A stretch of 64,000 nt of DNA from Haemaphysalis longicornis (taxonomy: Eukaryota > Arthropoda > Arachnida > Ixodida > Ixodidae): the NCBI GenBank assembly GCA_013339765.2, contig CM023449.1, positions 15,785,811 to 15,849,810 of the forward strand, given 5' to 3'. The notes beneath the pieces were generated by a model. The model made no database searches, was not told the DNA's origin, and saw only the letters and a program-made list of their open reading frames with translations. Below, one piece after another: positions 23,382-34,616 of the stretch. The number at the start of each line of letters is the position of its first letter. The first letter of the stretch is position 1. The position numbers and the translations under genes are program-made.

Positions 23382-26300
23382 TGCCGAAGACGCAGAAACA
23401 CGGCATGTCGGACTCACTTCTGCGGCAGAAATGCCGCGAAGCACGTTGTCTTTGATTTGTGTTCTAAACGACGCCAGTCGAGCGCAGCAGCGGAGTAGGG
23501 AGGAAATGCTGGGACTACCACAGTTGACCGATAGAAAACGCAAAAATCCCAAAATGGTGGTGCCCATGAACCATCGCGGTGCAAACAAATGTCAGGTAAT
23601 GCGAACTGACGAATGATCACGGCGGTAGCATGGAACAATAGGAAATATGCATTATGTATGTATGAAATATTTATGAAATATGCATTGTATATTATACCAT
23701 TTAGAAATTGTTCTGCTCATTTTTTGTTTCATCTGTTTTTTTTTTTTCGTTTTTCGCACTTGGTTGGTCGACTGAGGTTCGACTTCTTTCTGTTCATTTT
23801 TTTTTCATTTTTTTTTAACATATGACACTTGCTTTGTAATTAGAGAACGGCAGTGCTGCGCTGCCGTCGACGTGTGTACACGGGGTAGGGTCCTCGTCAA
23901 GCCAGCGCCTGTGCTGGCTTTTTAACCCTCTCCTTGCAACGTGACATGTAACTACATAAATGAATAAATAAATTTGAAAATAAATTTGAAATGAAAATAA
24001 AAAAGTGCCGATACTCTGCAACCTTATCTAGTGACACTAGTCGCACCTTGCGGGGAACTCAAGGTGATAAAAACTCTTTACCTCCGCTTTTTATAATTAA
24101 ACAACACACGTGCTTACAACGCTTACAAAATCATTACAGAAAGGAATGATGTATCCTGCGGCAAACTTTCGCCGCCTGAACGTTTTGTGCTTGCCCATAC
24201 TGACAGCGCTTCACCAAGGCACACAGTCAGCATTGGCATTGCCGGATAGATGGGTCTTGGCGATCCGTCTCGTCGACTGGCTTGCTGCGGCCTTGAGATC
24301 TCTGCAGTGTGGTGTTAATCCGCCGACAATGGCCTCCTCATGCAACCGCTATGCTAACCCCACACAAGCACTTAGGGAGGCACGCATATCTACGCATATC
24401 TCGGCAGCTATTCCCGGCCGTCGAGGATGTAATCACACCACGGCATTATACTATGTTGACGAAATACAAACCCCCGATCTGTTTTTCCTCTTCACAAAAC
24501 ACTATTCTAGACATTTTAGGCCACCCCGGACGGTGTTTTCTTTCTTCTGTACCCTTTGTCTCTGCGGAGTAAAAGTGAACTACGGGCATGCGCTGAATAA
24601 GCAATCATGCGGGAGGATGGGTCAAATTGTGCAATCCAGGTTCGACAAAGTGACTTGAGTGCTTCTTAAGACCCCTTTATGAAGTGTGTTATTTTTTCCC
24701 CTTGCAATGCAAAGATGAAGGAACTATCGAACCATGAATGACACGTTCGCCATGCATCAGCTCTTGCGCCATGACTGGGCCACGTCGTGTTTATTTATTT
24801 ATTTCTACTGTTAGCCCGTGAGGGCCCATACTGGGTGACAAAAAATGAAGGAAGCTGGGAGAGGCAGCGGACAGATAAAGTAAGTAACAAATCGAAAACA
24901 GACTTTTCGAAAACACATACATTGAACAAAAAAACACACATGGACATGTGGAAACACATAGTTCTTTGTGCGCGAAACACTGTTCAACTATACTTATAAT
25001 AATGTCAAATATAGTCCCGCCCGTTACGTGGAGACACAGTTCCGCCAACCTGCGAGACAAACAAAAAAAAAACTTCTAGGTAGTCATCAATAGTCACACG
25101 TTTAGAAGTGTACATTTGCAGTATCCGTAAGTAACAAGTATCCGTACAGTAACAAACCTTACACATTTTTCAATGTTCAATGATGGGCTTAAAAACAACT
25201 CGAGGATCTCACTTACACTGAGTAAGAAAGTACAGCGAACATCCGTTCGTTCTGGGAGCAGACGGCTGGAAGGAGATGAACTTTAAAACTGCTAAGTTTC
25301 GATTTAAAAATGTTTTAACAAAGATTTTCTGACGGTTCCTGCATTTACGATTTCTTGTGTCAAAAGGTTCCAATTTTTTATCGGCAAGCGGCACAACTTT
25401 CCGCATACCGGTCGTGAAGACGACAACACCGGAAAGCACGTTTTAGGGAGAGAGTGTAAAGTTGCGCTTGTTGGTGATGCATTCTTGTTGGCAAAGGGCG
25501 TGGCAGACACATTTCTTGTCTCGTCCTGTGTCTGCCTCGCGCTTTGCCTGCAAGACATTTTATGGAAGAACCGGAAAAAAAAAACACCGAGAACGAAAAG
25601 GAAGTTTCCCAGAAAGAATCACTTCCAGGGCTTCGAGTTAAACCGTGAAACGCCTGTCTGAGATTTTTGATTTGAGATTTTTGACCCCATTGATTTCTGC
25701 CGTTTAACGTTCTGGCCTTTCCATAAACTTCAGACCCTATCCTAAAGTAGGGTTTACCTAACAGACTCCATGAAGCCCTAACCAAAGCACAGGAGCGCTT
25801 ACCTAGGCTACGGAGAGCGAGTACGTATCCCGACCCGACTAATTAGCCTCTAATACATCCGACCCCGTACTGCCTTCAGTGTCAATTTTGTGGGGAACCT
25901 GGCCCACTGTACCACACGGTGTGGGAATGTAACAAAAAATGAAGGAAGCTCATCCCAACGCCTAAGACTTGAAGAAAGTGAAGCTGTGGGCAACCTTCAC
26001 GACCAACACGAAGGTTTAAGTCTACGATTGCAGCCGACTTGCTTCCTCTGCGCTGCCGCATCGACCTTTACTCATCACTGTTGCTATAAGTGTGAGTTTC
26101 TTTCATTCCTTTTTTCAAGTGATAATCATTGCACATCACGTTGGAGGGTCGTACGCTATGACGGGTATTTCTCGTTCCGAGCAACTGTTGCCACGATCAC
26201 AGCGAACGCCGGGGCCCTTCTTGTTCCGAGCAGGTGTTGTCACGGTCACGGCGATCGCAAGAGTTTTTTCACCAATCTTGGCCAATCTCCCTAAGTAGTT

Positions 26301-26693
26301 ATGCGTGGCTTGACAAACGTGCACCGGGGACGCTGGGCGGTCGCCGCGAGTGGCGCACACACGAAGGCTACACATTTTCTTCGTTTTGTTAAATGCCGGA
26401 CGGTCGCCGAGAGGCCCACGCTCACGTGCGTGCGCTCGGCAAATTCTTGGTATTTTTAACTGCGGACACGAAAAATTGCAATTTGCTAAAGAGCGTCGCT
26501 GTTTAAACAATGCACCCACTATTTTCGGTCCGTCTGGTGAGCAATATGCGAGTGCGCTATCTACTACCAGAATTGAAGACCAGCTTTGGTTTGTGTAAAA
26601 GGTTGTCGCAGCTGGCACCACCAATGGGGTTGTGCAGTAAGGACAGAGCTCTGCTAATTATCAGTTTAATAAAGAAGTGTACTCGCTCACCCT
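23382..26693. other. No recognisable gene
   Basis: 23382-23640 is the host side of the LINE insertion. Joined to the 5' flank it keeps one short frame open across the target duplication, but no domain is visible. 24003-24044 is the inverted partner of 16716-16755. A 49-bp tandem pair (TTCCGAGCA…GTCAC) lies at 26172-26260. An A-rich stretch lies at 25050-25075. Confidence 0.45.
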
Positions 26694-26813
26694 CGCTCTC
26701 AGCTTCGTTCATCTGCCCCTGACGGGCTTTAATGCAGCCAGAATGAGTTCGAATCGGCTCTTCACCGGGGCTGGCTAGCGGGCGCCTGTCCAAAGCTAAT
26801 TAGCGGGGCTTAA
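26694..26813 (+). repeat. Dispersed repeat R1, copy 1
   Basis: It shares TCTGCCCCTGACG, CTTTAATGCAGCC, GTTCGAAT-like, CGGGGCT and CCAAAGCTAATTAGC with 30277-30396, about 75% identical over about 105 bp in the same orientation. No class was assigned. Confidence 0.6.
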
Positions 26814-28782
26814 AAGAAACGGGGTTCAAAACTGTCCTCGCCCTGCTGAGCAGCGATTGAGCCAGGCTCGTTCCCCCGTGAGCTCACAGACTCATCAGGA
26901 TACTCAAATGCACGTGGTCGTTTTATTGTATTTTTGAGCCCAAAAATCAAAATTGTTAGTGCAGCATGTCACCACAATTTCTTGGGGGCGTAGGTTTCTT
27001 ACTCCACTGGAAAAAGTGAATCGTGGTTATACACAACAACAAAAGACGAGGGACGTCACCCCGGGGCTTGATGTAACGATTTATTGCCTTAGCAATACGC
27101 GTGTCAGAGTAACGATAATAGAAGTGTCCTTGGGAACTTTCGTCTGCTTGCGTGCTGTGAAAGCGAAAGCTTGCGTTCATCCCAGAATTCTTTCCTGCTA
27201 CATCGGGTTTGCGTCGCTTTCTTGGCTCCTCTTTCTTCGGGAATCCCTTCGAAAGGTACAGTGGGCGCCATTCACCCGCAGCTTTTCAATTTTCAAAGCA
27301 ATCATTCTCGCGCAATTGTCCTAATCACGTGCCGCTTCGTTCACCTGTGCCGGGGCACGCAACAGGCTAATTGTTATTCCCCCTGTGGCCGGGTGCAAAG
27401 CTAGCGCACTGTTTGGCGCATTCGGCGGTTGTTCTCGCGAGTCAGTGTCATATCCCACGCGAAGACACTTCGGCCTTTCATTCATTCATTCATTCATTCA
27501 TTCATTCATTCATTCATTCATTCATTACAGCGGCGGCCTTCTTGGTGGAATTCGTGTCGGCGGACAATGGCGACTAACACTTTCGCGTTTAAGAAGCAGC
27601 CCGGTGTTCGTTGTGCAACCTAGTTGGCCAGTGCGCAATTGCGATACCGATTGCCAGTTTAAAAAAAACTCTTCAAAGCATCATCTTATCCTAGGAATGT
27701 TGTTCCAGGCAGCCTTGTAAAGGAAGAACCGAAACGTCAGGGTTTTCCTGCATGTCAAGTTTAAGCGCGACTTTATTTTCTACCTAAACATGCAGAGCAT
27801 ATATGATATTGCGATATTTTACTTTTTAACCGTAAAGCCCATAGCGAACCTGTTAACGACCCCTGGGCCAAAATGTTTACGCCTATTGTCATCAACGTCG
27901 GTGTAGGGGACGAAAACAATAATTACTCTTCATCAAGCCGTACTTCCCCTCAAAGGAGCGAGTAAAAAGTGATACCCTAGGCTTTTAGGGAGGAAGGTTG
28001 TGACTCCTAGCCTCGTGGAGAAAGAATGAGGTCAGTGACGTGATGATGGCAGCCACGGCCGCTGCCTCGATAGTCTGTCCTCGAGTTGTCACTATTTTGA
28101 AAAGATATGGTGGTAGGCTTCGCTGGATCATCATTCGATCAGAGGTACTGTGCACTGTAGCATAAGCCGAAATATCTCCTATTACGTCTTGTACTGCTTT
28201 CAGCATTTAAATCATTCAGCAAGCTTGAAACTGAAAGACAATTCTCGCCTGACGTGCAAACTTCCCCATTTTTATTCTTTAATCGTTGCTTTAGATAAAG
28301 CTCGTCTCAGCCTACTGACGGTGCTGATTGTGCGCCATCACCGTTTAAGTACCACAGCAGATCAGGGCCCGCTGGCTCGAAGAAACGGGCTTATTGGCAG
28401 TCTTATTAGCAGTCTAGTCTTGTTCGCGGGCAAGAATAAATCTGCGAGTTAGATACAGAGTACTGCGCTTTCCCGAAAGCACATAGAGTAGGCTACGGAG
28501 TACTCTTGTAGGAGACTATAGGGGCAGCGCGTACCTATACGGTAGCTGCGTCTAGGAAAAAGCGGGGACTGAGCCAAAAAACTGCCGCTTTGGCACTGCA
28601 GGCATACAGAAAGCGTTTCCTTGAAACCATAAGACATCAAGAAACGTCGCCCGTCAGGCGGCGTATTTCGGCCCTGTCATGAATTCGTTACAAGGAAATG
28701 ACATGACAAAAAAAGGAAGAATACCAGGGCATTCTTCGCTTTTGAGTTTGGATTCCTGGGCGAATTGGTGTTGCAATGTAGA
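26814..28782. other. No recognisable gene; contains (CATT)n
   Basis: The only structured feature is a (CATT)12 microsatellite at 27479-27526, which generates artefactual FIHS repeats in translation. The remainder gives short frames only. Confidence 0.5.
27479..27526. repeat. (CATT)n microsatellite
   Basis: Twelve uninterrupted tetranucleotide units are present. No SINE head was recognised beside it. Confidence 0.9.
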
Positions 28783-29192
28783 AAAATTCATAGCGCATGC
28801 GGACGAGGACAAGGAAAGAGAACAGACACCATGGAGCGCTACTTTCAACTAGTTTTTATTGGAAGGACACATCAGTATATATCCACACTTTTCGCACTCT
28901 CACCGCCATTGCCCACGTGTTGCAGCAGCCATGCCAAGAAATGCCGACTCCTTATCACTTAAACTTAACAGATAAGGAGTCGGGGTCGACGAGTGTGAGC
29001 GTTTCGTCGTTGAGTTTGACAGATACGGAGTCGACTTTTCTTCGCATGGCTGCAACACGTGGGCAATGGCGGTGAGAGGGTGAAAAGTGTGGATATATAC
29101 TGATGTGTCCTTCCAATAAAAACTAGTTGAAAGTAGCGCTCCATGGTGTCTGTTCTCTTTCCTTGTCCTCGTCCGCATGCGGTATGAATTTT
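28783..29192. mobile_element. Inverted repeat of Penelope-like 3' termini
   Basis: Arms 28783-28956 and about 29018-29192 are inverted complements, nearly identical over the outer 145 bp. Read outward, each arm carries TATATACTGATGTGTCC, CCAATAAAAACTAG (polyadenylation-type signal), GTAGCGCTCCATGG, then TTCCTTGTCCTCGTCCGC. The last block matches in style the end of the GIY-YIG-bearing Penelope-like relic at 37757-37830. The centre holds a hairpin CCGACTCCTTATC / GATAAGGAGTCGG (28944-28956 / 28971-28983), with a diverged third copy of that arm at 29020-29034. There is no coding sequence. Confidence 0.65.
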
Positions 29193-31226
29193 GCTGCACT
29201 CGTTTTTATGTACGCTGATAGGGTGGCCTCTTAATTACTTCGTAATTATGATTTGCATTGTACGTCATGTGCAATTTTTTTCGTCTCACCCTCAGTTAAT
29301 TTGCTTTCATGCTTATTCTAAACCATCTATTCACAGCACACAAAGAATGCGTGAACTGCACGCATGCATGCCGACGCATTTTCTGCTGAGTTTCTTATGC
29401 AATGGGCCCTGTTTCGAAGGCACAAGCTATTCAAGGGATACTGAGGTGCACCACAAAGATTGCCTAGTTACCTGAGCAGAGTTGAAGTAGGGGATACGCG
29501 TACTCATTAAGCAAATTTCACGCATTTTTTTTAAATATAAGTGCGTTTATTATTGCCCTTTTACTCGCACTATTATCCGCACCAAATATGTTGACGTCGG
29601 CACTGACGATTCCATGGCAAGAACCGAGAAGAAGATTTAAAGACATACGAGCATGTTTACCCTGCTTAGCCTTACCGGGAGCGCATAAGAGTAACTTACG
29701 CTCCGAAACGGCGAATATAGAAATTTTGAAGGCTTAGCGCGGAAAGGCATCACTAACCACAGTGACGACCCAGGTGTAGTTGGTATAGAGCAGCTATGGG
29801 CGCTTGGCGCTTATTCTTGTACCACGCAATATACCTGAACTAAGGCTCCAAGGTGCCGCTGTATAGGCAATGAAATGAATACTGGTGATGTATTCAGCAG
29901 CCCATCAAGATATAAGAATTAGAGAAAGTGGTTCAGCATCTCCTTAGGTGCATATCCTAATGACCATGTGGTTCTTTTTCCTCCCGAGTCGCCTAGCAGA
30001 CAAAGGAAAATGCAGGCGATCTATCAATGACACGTACGTCTTGCACTGCCTCCCACGCCACGCCGCCAACATTACCGGCACTTTCTGCCATCCTCTCACG
30101 CCGACCCGGCCAAGATTCCTTTAGGAAGCCACAGAAGGTGAAACTTCGGATATATTCAATGAAGTTCTGTCAAAGCAAGCCCCTCCACTCGTTCGCATTC
30201 ACTCTTGAAGCACCTGTCTGCGACGTCCGAGCGAATCCCCAGTTCTCCCAACCTTCCGGCCTCCGAACGCATGTCAGCCTCTCAGCTGCCTTGGTCTGCC
30301 CCTGACGTCTTTTATGCAACCGGGGTGTGTTCGAGTATCCCTTTCAACGGGGCTTGTTCGTTGGCTCCTGTCCCAAGCTAATCAGCTAGGCTTACGCGAG
30401 ACCGCATTCAGATCACTCCACGCCGTGTCGAGTGGGCATTCAGACAAGCTTGTTTTTTCAGACGCTGTAAAAATCATCATGAGGCTGAAGTATATGCATT
30501 TATTTCACTAGTTTCGGTGTATCAAACAAACATTGTTTGAGTTACTTCTCACCACCTTTTCTTAATGAAGTAAGCAGGTGGTGCGGACACACTCAAGCCG
30601 ACCCTGTGAAGACTTTTTGTACGTGCTCCCAACATCGCGGGGAACGATGTTGAATAAAGTATCATTCCATTTTATTTCATTTTGGATAGTCCAAGAAAGT
30701 GAGGATATAAGGAAGAAAAAATAGAGGCAACATTTTAAGTGCTCTATAAGTGAATTATTTGTCCTTTACAAGACACTTATAAGGAGAACCTTATATTCCT
30801 CAATTGCCCAGAGAATGAGTTTGCACCACGGTCGTTGACAGGATTTTGTCCGGAGGGGGGCAAACCCTCTTCATCGGAGGGGGGGAGGGGGGCGAGGGAG
30901 ATGGCAGAAGAGGGGTAAGTGCACCGTTTGCCTGCCCTGCCGGCTCGCATGGTTAATTTCAAATATAAGCAGTATCAGCAAGATCAATGAACGCGTCGCC
31001 AACATTGCTTCGGGTGCATTGAAGACAGGCTTATAAAGAAAAAACTGTGGTTAATTCCTCTGTCATAGGAATCAGTAAAACGCGAAAGTGAAATGTGCAG
31101 CGAAATCTGGAGCTGAGCATAATTTGCGGTTCGGTGGCTGTCTTGTGGGCGTGCCTGGCGAGCGACGTCCTGCTGACGGGTCGCTTCGGCAAATATGTGC
31201 TGGCGTCATTTCCGTGATGGAGCTGG
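29193..31226. other. No recognisable gene; contains repeat R1 copy 2 and a G-rich run
   Basis: R1 copy 2 lies at 30277-30396. A G-rich block at 30853-30896 has runs of 6, 7, 6 and 3 G and could form a G-quadruplex. Nothing else was recognised. Confidence 0.5.
30277..30396 (+). repeat. Dispersed repeat R1, copy 2
   Basis: It shares the same blocks as 26694-26813 (TCTGCCCCTGACG, CTTTTATGCAACC, CAAGCTAATCAGC), in the same orientation. Confidence 0.6.
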
Positions 31227-31405
31227 GGAGGCATAAAACACTTTCACGCGCCGATGAAATGAGGCGCGCCTGGAGGGCTCCGGATTAATTTTGTATCTTT
31301 AACGTGCGGCATAAACGGGCGTTTTTGCTTTTCGCCTCCACAGCGGCCGCCGCGCCCTCGAACCCGCGTTCGTCAAGAGCGCAACGCCTTAGCCACTAGC
31401 GTGTT
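31227..31405 (-). mobile_element. tRNA-derived SINE, family 1, degraded copy
   Basis: Blocks shared with the copies at 9546 and 33717 include GCGCCGATGAAATGAGGCGC, TTTAACGTGCGGC, GGGCGTTTTTGCTTTTCGCC and CCTCGAACCCGCG. Internal deletions remove about 50 bp. It has the same minus orientation as the other two copies and no tetranucleotide tail. Confidence 0.75.
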
Positions 31406-31559
31406 AAATATTAAAACCCGAAAACGAACAAAACCCTAAATATATAAAATACTCTTTAGTACTAAAGGTTGCTTCCCCGCAAGAAGACCCTGTGTGCAGG
31501 GCTGCACCCTTTACAGGCATCTTGCTCCCTTTACTGGTCCTTGGAAGTTCGAGAATATG

Positions 31560-32112
31560 TTTTGAGAAGAGGTTGAGAGCAATGGATCAACGTAAGTGGG
31601 CAGCTAAGGTTTTTAGGTAGCTATACTTAAAAAGCGTGGACACGCAGTGGTTAAGGAAGACTGGAAGGCTAACGATGAAATACGGACAGAACAGTGGAGA
31701 ATCCAAAACAGCCAAGGTAACCAAAAAAGAGGCAAGGCAGATAGAAACGAATAAATGGAGAGAAAAATAGATGCTAAAACACCCTTAGAGATGTACAGGA
31801 CTGAGAACTTGGACATCATAAGGGAAACTTTCTACGAAAATTCCTAGAAAGTGCTTTGCTTTTTGAGGCTAGAGGAGGTTGCTTGCGAACTGAGAGCTTT
31901 GTGGGGAAGTATTCAAACATGATGGGGTATGCGTGGCCGGCGGAAAAGAAACAGGATCTATGCGGCACATAGTGTTAGAATGCAAGGGTATCCATCCAAA
32001 CCCAGATGAGGGAAATATTCGGCTTCGAGAAGCCGTAGGATTTGAGGGTAGCACAGAGGAAGTGAACTTCAACGCTGTCGAGGCGACGAAAAGAACATTA
32101 GAATACTGGTAG
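31560..32112 (+). pseudogene. LINE ORF2 C-terminal relic
   Basis: Alternating frames show FEARGGCLRTESFVGKYSN (31866) and then GSMRHIVLECKGIHPNPDEG (31955) and EEVNFNAVEATKRTLEYW, ending at a stop at 32110-32112. The HIVLEC…HP block is typical of the terminal region of arthropod LINE polyproteins. Upstream, KYGQNSGE and KKEARQIETNKWREK support extension to about 31600. A poly-A-like run (32164-32173) follows and may be the LINE tail. Confidence 0.6.
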
Positions 32113-32163
32113 ACGAAAAGCAGAGAGGGGAATATTGCCCACGACAGTTACCACCTGTAATAG

Positions 32164-32246
32164 GAAAAAAAAATTACGCCCACCTCCCCTCGCGGGAACC
32201 CTGGTGTGATGCGACGCTGAAGGGGGTTCCATTGTGCTCGTCGGGT

Positions 32247-32278
<32 letters not shown>

Positions 32279-32623
32279 GGATAAAGAGAGAGCAAGCGTA
32301 GCGCGGACGACCGTCGACTGAAAGACCGCCCTGAGCGCGGCACTCCGCTTATATGCGCAGCGCGCGCGAAGGAGAGGAGACCGCGGAGAGAGAGGGCGCT
32401 GCACATGCGCACAGCGCGCTTGCGCCGCGCGCAGTGCCGTCCACCGGCGGAGTGAGAGTGCGCTGCGCCACGCGCCCGCAGATGTTGGGAGAGAGTGTTC
32501 GCTATCGGAGAGAGGAGAGGAGGCGAGCGGAGGAGAGAAGCAGCTGTGCGGACCCGGACGACGACGACGCACAAAGGACAGGGCCGCCGGGAAGAGATGC
32601 TCCTCTCAGCGTCGCATCTAAAA
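32164..32623 (+). repeat. GC-rich element G1, copy A
   Basis: It begins AAATTACGCCCACCTCCCCT and ends GCGTCGCATCTAAAA. The word GATGCGACGCTGA occurs inside both ends in inverted orientation (32208-32220 and about 32606-32618). A GA microsatellite (32252-32278) and a TATA-like TTATATGCGC (32350) lie inside. Copy B at 36064-36674 is its inverted counterpart. Class is unknown: terminal inverted words suggest a DNA element, while the TATA word and flanking A-run would also allow a retroelement leader. Confidence 0.55.
32252..32278. repeat. (GA)n microsatellite
   Basis: Thirteen GA units lie inside element G1 copy A. The matching region of copy B has a CT run at 36448-36459. Confidence 0.9.
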
Positions 32624-33464
32624 CTATTTTGCGCCGAGTAAGTTTTTCTCTGCCTGCCCTAAGCAGCGCTATAGTATTAAGCCAAGGGTATAAAACGTAG
32701 GTATCCTTTTTGGTAAGATCACACGTCATAACCCCGCTACGAAGGGGACACCAATATCAATCATCAATCATCATCATATTGCTTCTTTGTACAGGCGTCA
32801 CTTCAGCTACGGATATGATGTCAGTGAAATCTTCGTGTATCCGGGAATAAATCACTTTCGTGTTAAAAACAGAAAAAAAAGTCACTTGTTTACAAATGGG
32901 ATAACCAAAAAGGAGCAGGCTAACGAAGTCTGAATAATGAAAAGAACAGCAGACGACAATGTGATCCGGCGGTGTATTTTAAGGCGGGAGGCTTAGATAT
33001 CTACGTGTCATGAAACACGTGAAGTACAGAAAAAAGTTGTGAGGGACCAAAAATTGTCGGGAGGTACATGGAACCGCGCAAGAAATCGGGGCATGCGCCG
33101 GCAAAGAAAGAACATTGCCGAAAAAGGATTCTGAAATGAATGAATGAATTCCCAGACGGAGGGCACGTCGAGAGAGAGGCCGCTGCAGCACGCGCAAGAC
33201 GAGCCACCTTGAAAGGGGAAGGTGTGAACGGAGTCGAGCGGGAGGCCCCTGGCGACGGCGAGCGAAAGGTACGAGCTTCGGAGGGTGCTGTTCACGGGGC
33301 CGGTTATGTGGTTGCGGGCGCGGCTGCTAAGTTTGAGAAAATATTAAACGGCTTATGACCACAAGGTTCACATAGGCTTCCCGTGGTACTCTTAGAAATT
33401 TATAAGCACAACCCAAAATTTGAATGCGGAGCATTCTTTGCCGAGTACCCCCACAGCCGGCACT
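32624..33464. other. No recognisable gene
   Basis: Short frames only. A GAAT tetranucleotide run occurs at 33135-33148. Confidence 0.5.
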
Positions 33465-33640
33465 GTGTAACGCCCAGCATTTCCAAAATAATGCAGATTT
33501 CGCCGAAGTTCTACCGTTAATCGTTATGATAGCGTAAATGGAGAATTCATTGGACCGAATTGTCAAAAGCCCCAAAATAGGAAAAAGTAAAAAACTGGCG
33601 AAAATGGCGAACCCTTATATATTCAGAAATGCAGATTATA
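33465..33640 (+). repeat. Fourth copy of the dispersed ~151-bp unit
   Basis: It reads GTGTAACGCCCAGCATTTCC, AATAATGCAGATTTCGCC and GCGTAAATGGAGAA, as in the 15.2-16.1 kb copies 17 kb away. Confidence 0.65.
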
Positions 33641-33703
33641 ATGTCGTAACTGCAGATAATGTGGGACAGTATGAAGAAACCTGAATATAGGTTGGGAAGA
33701 ACT

Positions 33704-33943
33704 CGATTGATTGATTGTAGGGTCTAACGCGCCGATGCAACGCAGGCGATGAGGCGCGCCGTAGTGGAGGCCTCCAGATTAGTTTTGACCACCTGGGGAC
33801 CTTTAACGTGCGGCGAAATCACGTACACACGGGTGTTTTTGCTTTTCGCCTCCATCAGAAAAGCGGCCGCCGCGGCCGGGAATCAAACCCGCGACTTCGT
33901 GTTCAACAGCGCAGCGCCTTCGCCACTGTGCTACCGCGGCGGG
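33704..33943 (-). mobile_element. tRNA-derived SINE, family 1, copy 3
   Basis: It aligns over its full length with 9546-9771: head with GGTTTGATTCC-like B box, TTTTTGCTTTTCGCCTCC, CCTTTAACGTGCGGC, CCTCCAGATTA and the terminal TCTAACGCGCCGATGCAACG. The tail is three AATC units (33704-33716) against 33 in the other copy. It lies on the minus strand. Confidence 0.85.
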
Positions 33944-34321
33944 TGGTTGTTAAGAATTCACACCCTAGACAAATGACATAAGAAAGGTTCTTATTAGTAG
34001 ACAATTCCCTGAATTTAAGGAGGCTTTTTAAGTGTGTGGCGTGTCAAAGGTATGGACAGTGGGCAATAAACCCGACGATTGACGACAACTGCTTGAAGTT
34101 CTAGCGGTGCAGCAAGAATATTTATACTTGGTTTCGATTGAAGCAAAATTTACGACAATAAGAGCACAAAACACAGGGGCATTTCATATGGTGAGTATGA
34201 TGCGCCTGTTAGTTTATTTCCGGCATGAGATGCGTTCAGCGAGTATGTGGAATCGCAATCGCTTTTTGAGCGCGTTGGAGCGTAGCCAAAATGCTAATAC
34301 GTAAGATACGACTCACTGCCC

Positions 34322-34560
34322 TTAAAGGGACCTTGCAACACTTATTTCAACTTTTTTTCGAAATATAAATGCTTGCTGGACGTGGTGAACCAATTCATAC
34401 AGTACTTAGATTAAGGGGTCATAAAGTACCTCGGCCTGTGATTACGGCCCATCAGGATAACTTGCGAACCCGATCGAAAGATTTTTCTCATTTTTAAGTC
34501 TTGTAGTTCTTCGACCGCTGGTATTACCTCATTGCAGCGGTGTAGCGGCTATTAGCCTGC
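34322..34560 (+). mobile_element. Possible truncated MITE end
   Basis: TTAAAGGGACCTTGCAACAC at 34322 resembles the TTAA-flanked terminus of the MITE at 51069 and of similar short elements, but no opposite end is found before the LINE starting near 34617. Confidence 0.3.
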
Positions 34561-34616
34561 TTTTCTTCTGCTGCAGCACTGAATGCATTGAACCCATGCT
34601 CAACCCATGCTGCACG

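Noticed and set aside
23371..23640. Possible THAP-like or host exon next to the LINE insertion
   Set aside because: No ordered C2CH spacing or AVPxY motif was found in any frame of either strand, even after removing the LINE.
27371..27720. Overlapping frames with FIHS repeats
   Set aside because: Produced by the (CATT)n microsatellite at 27479-27526.
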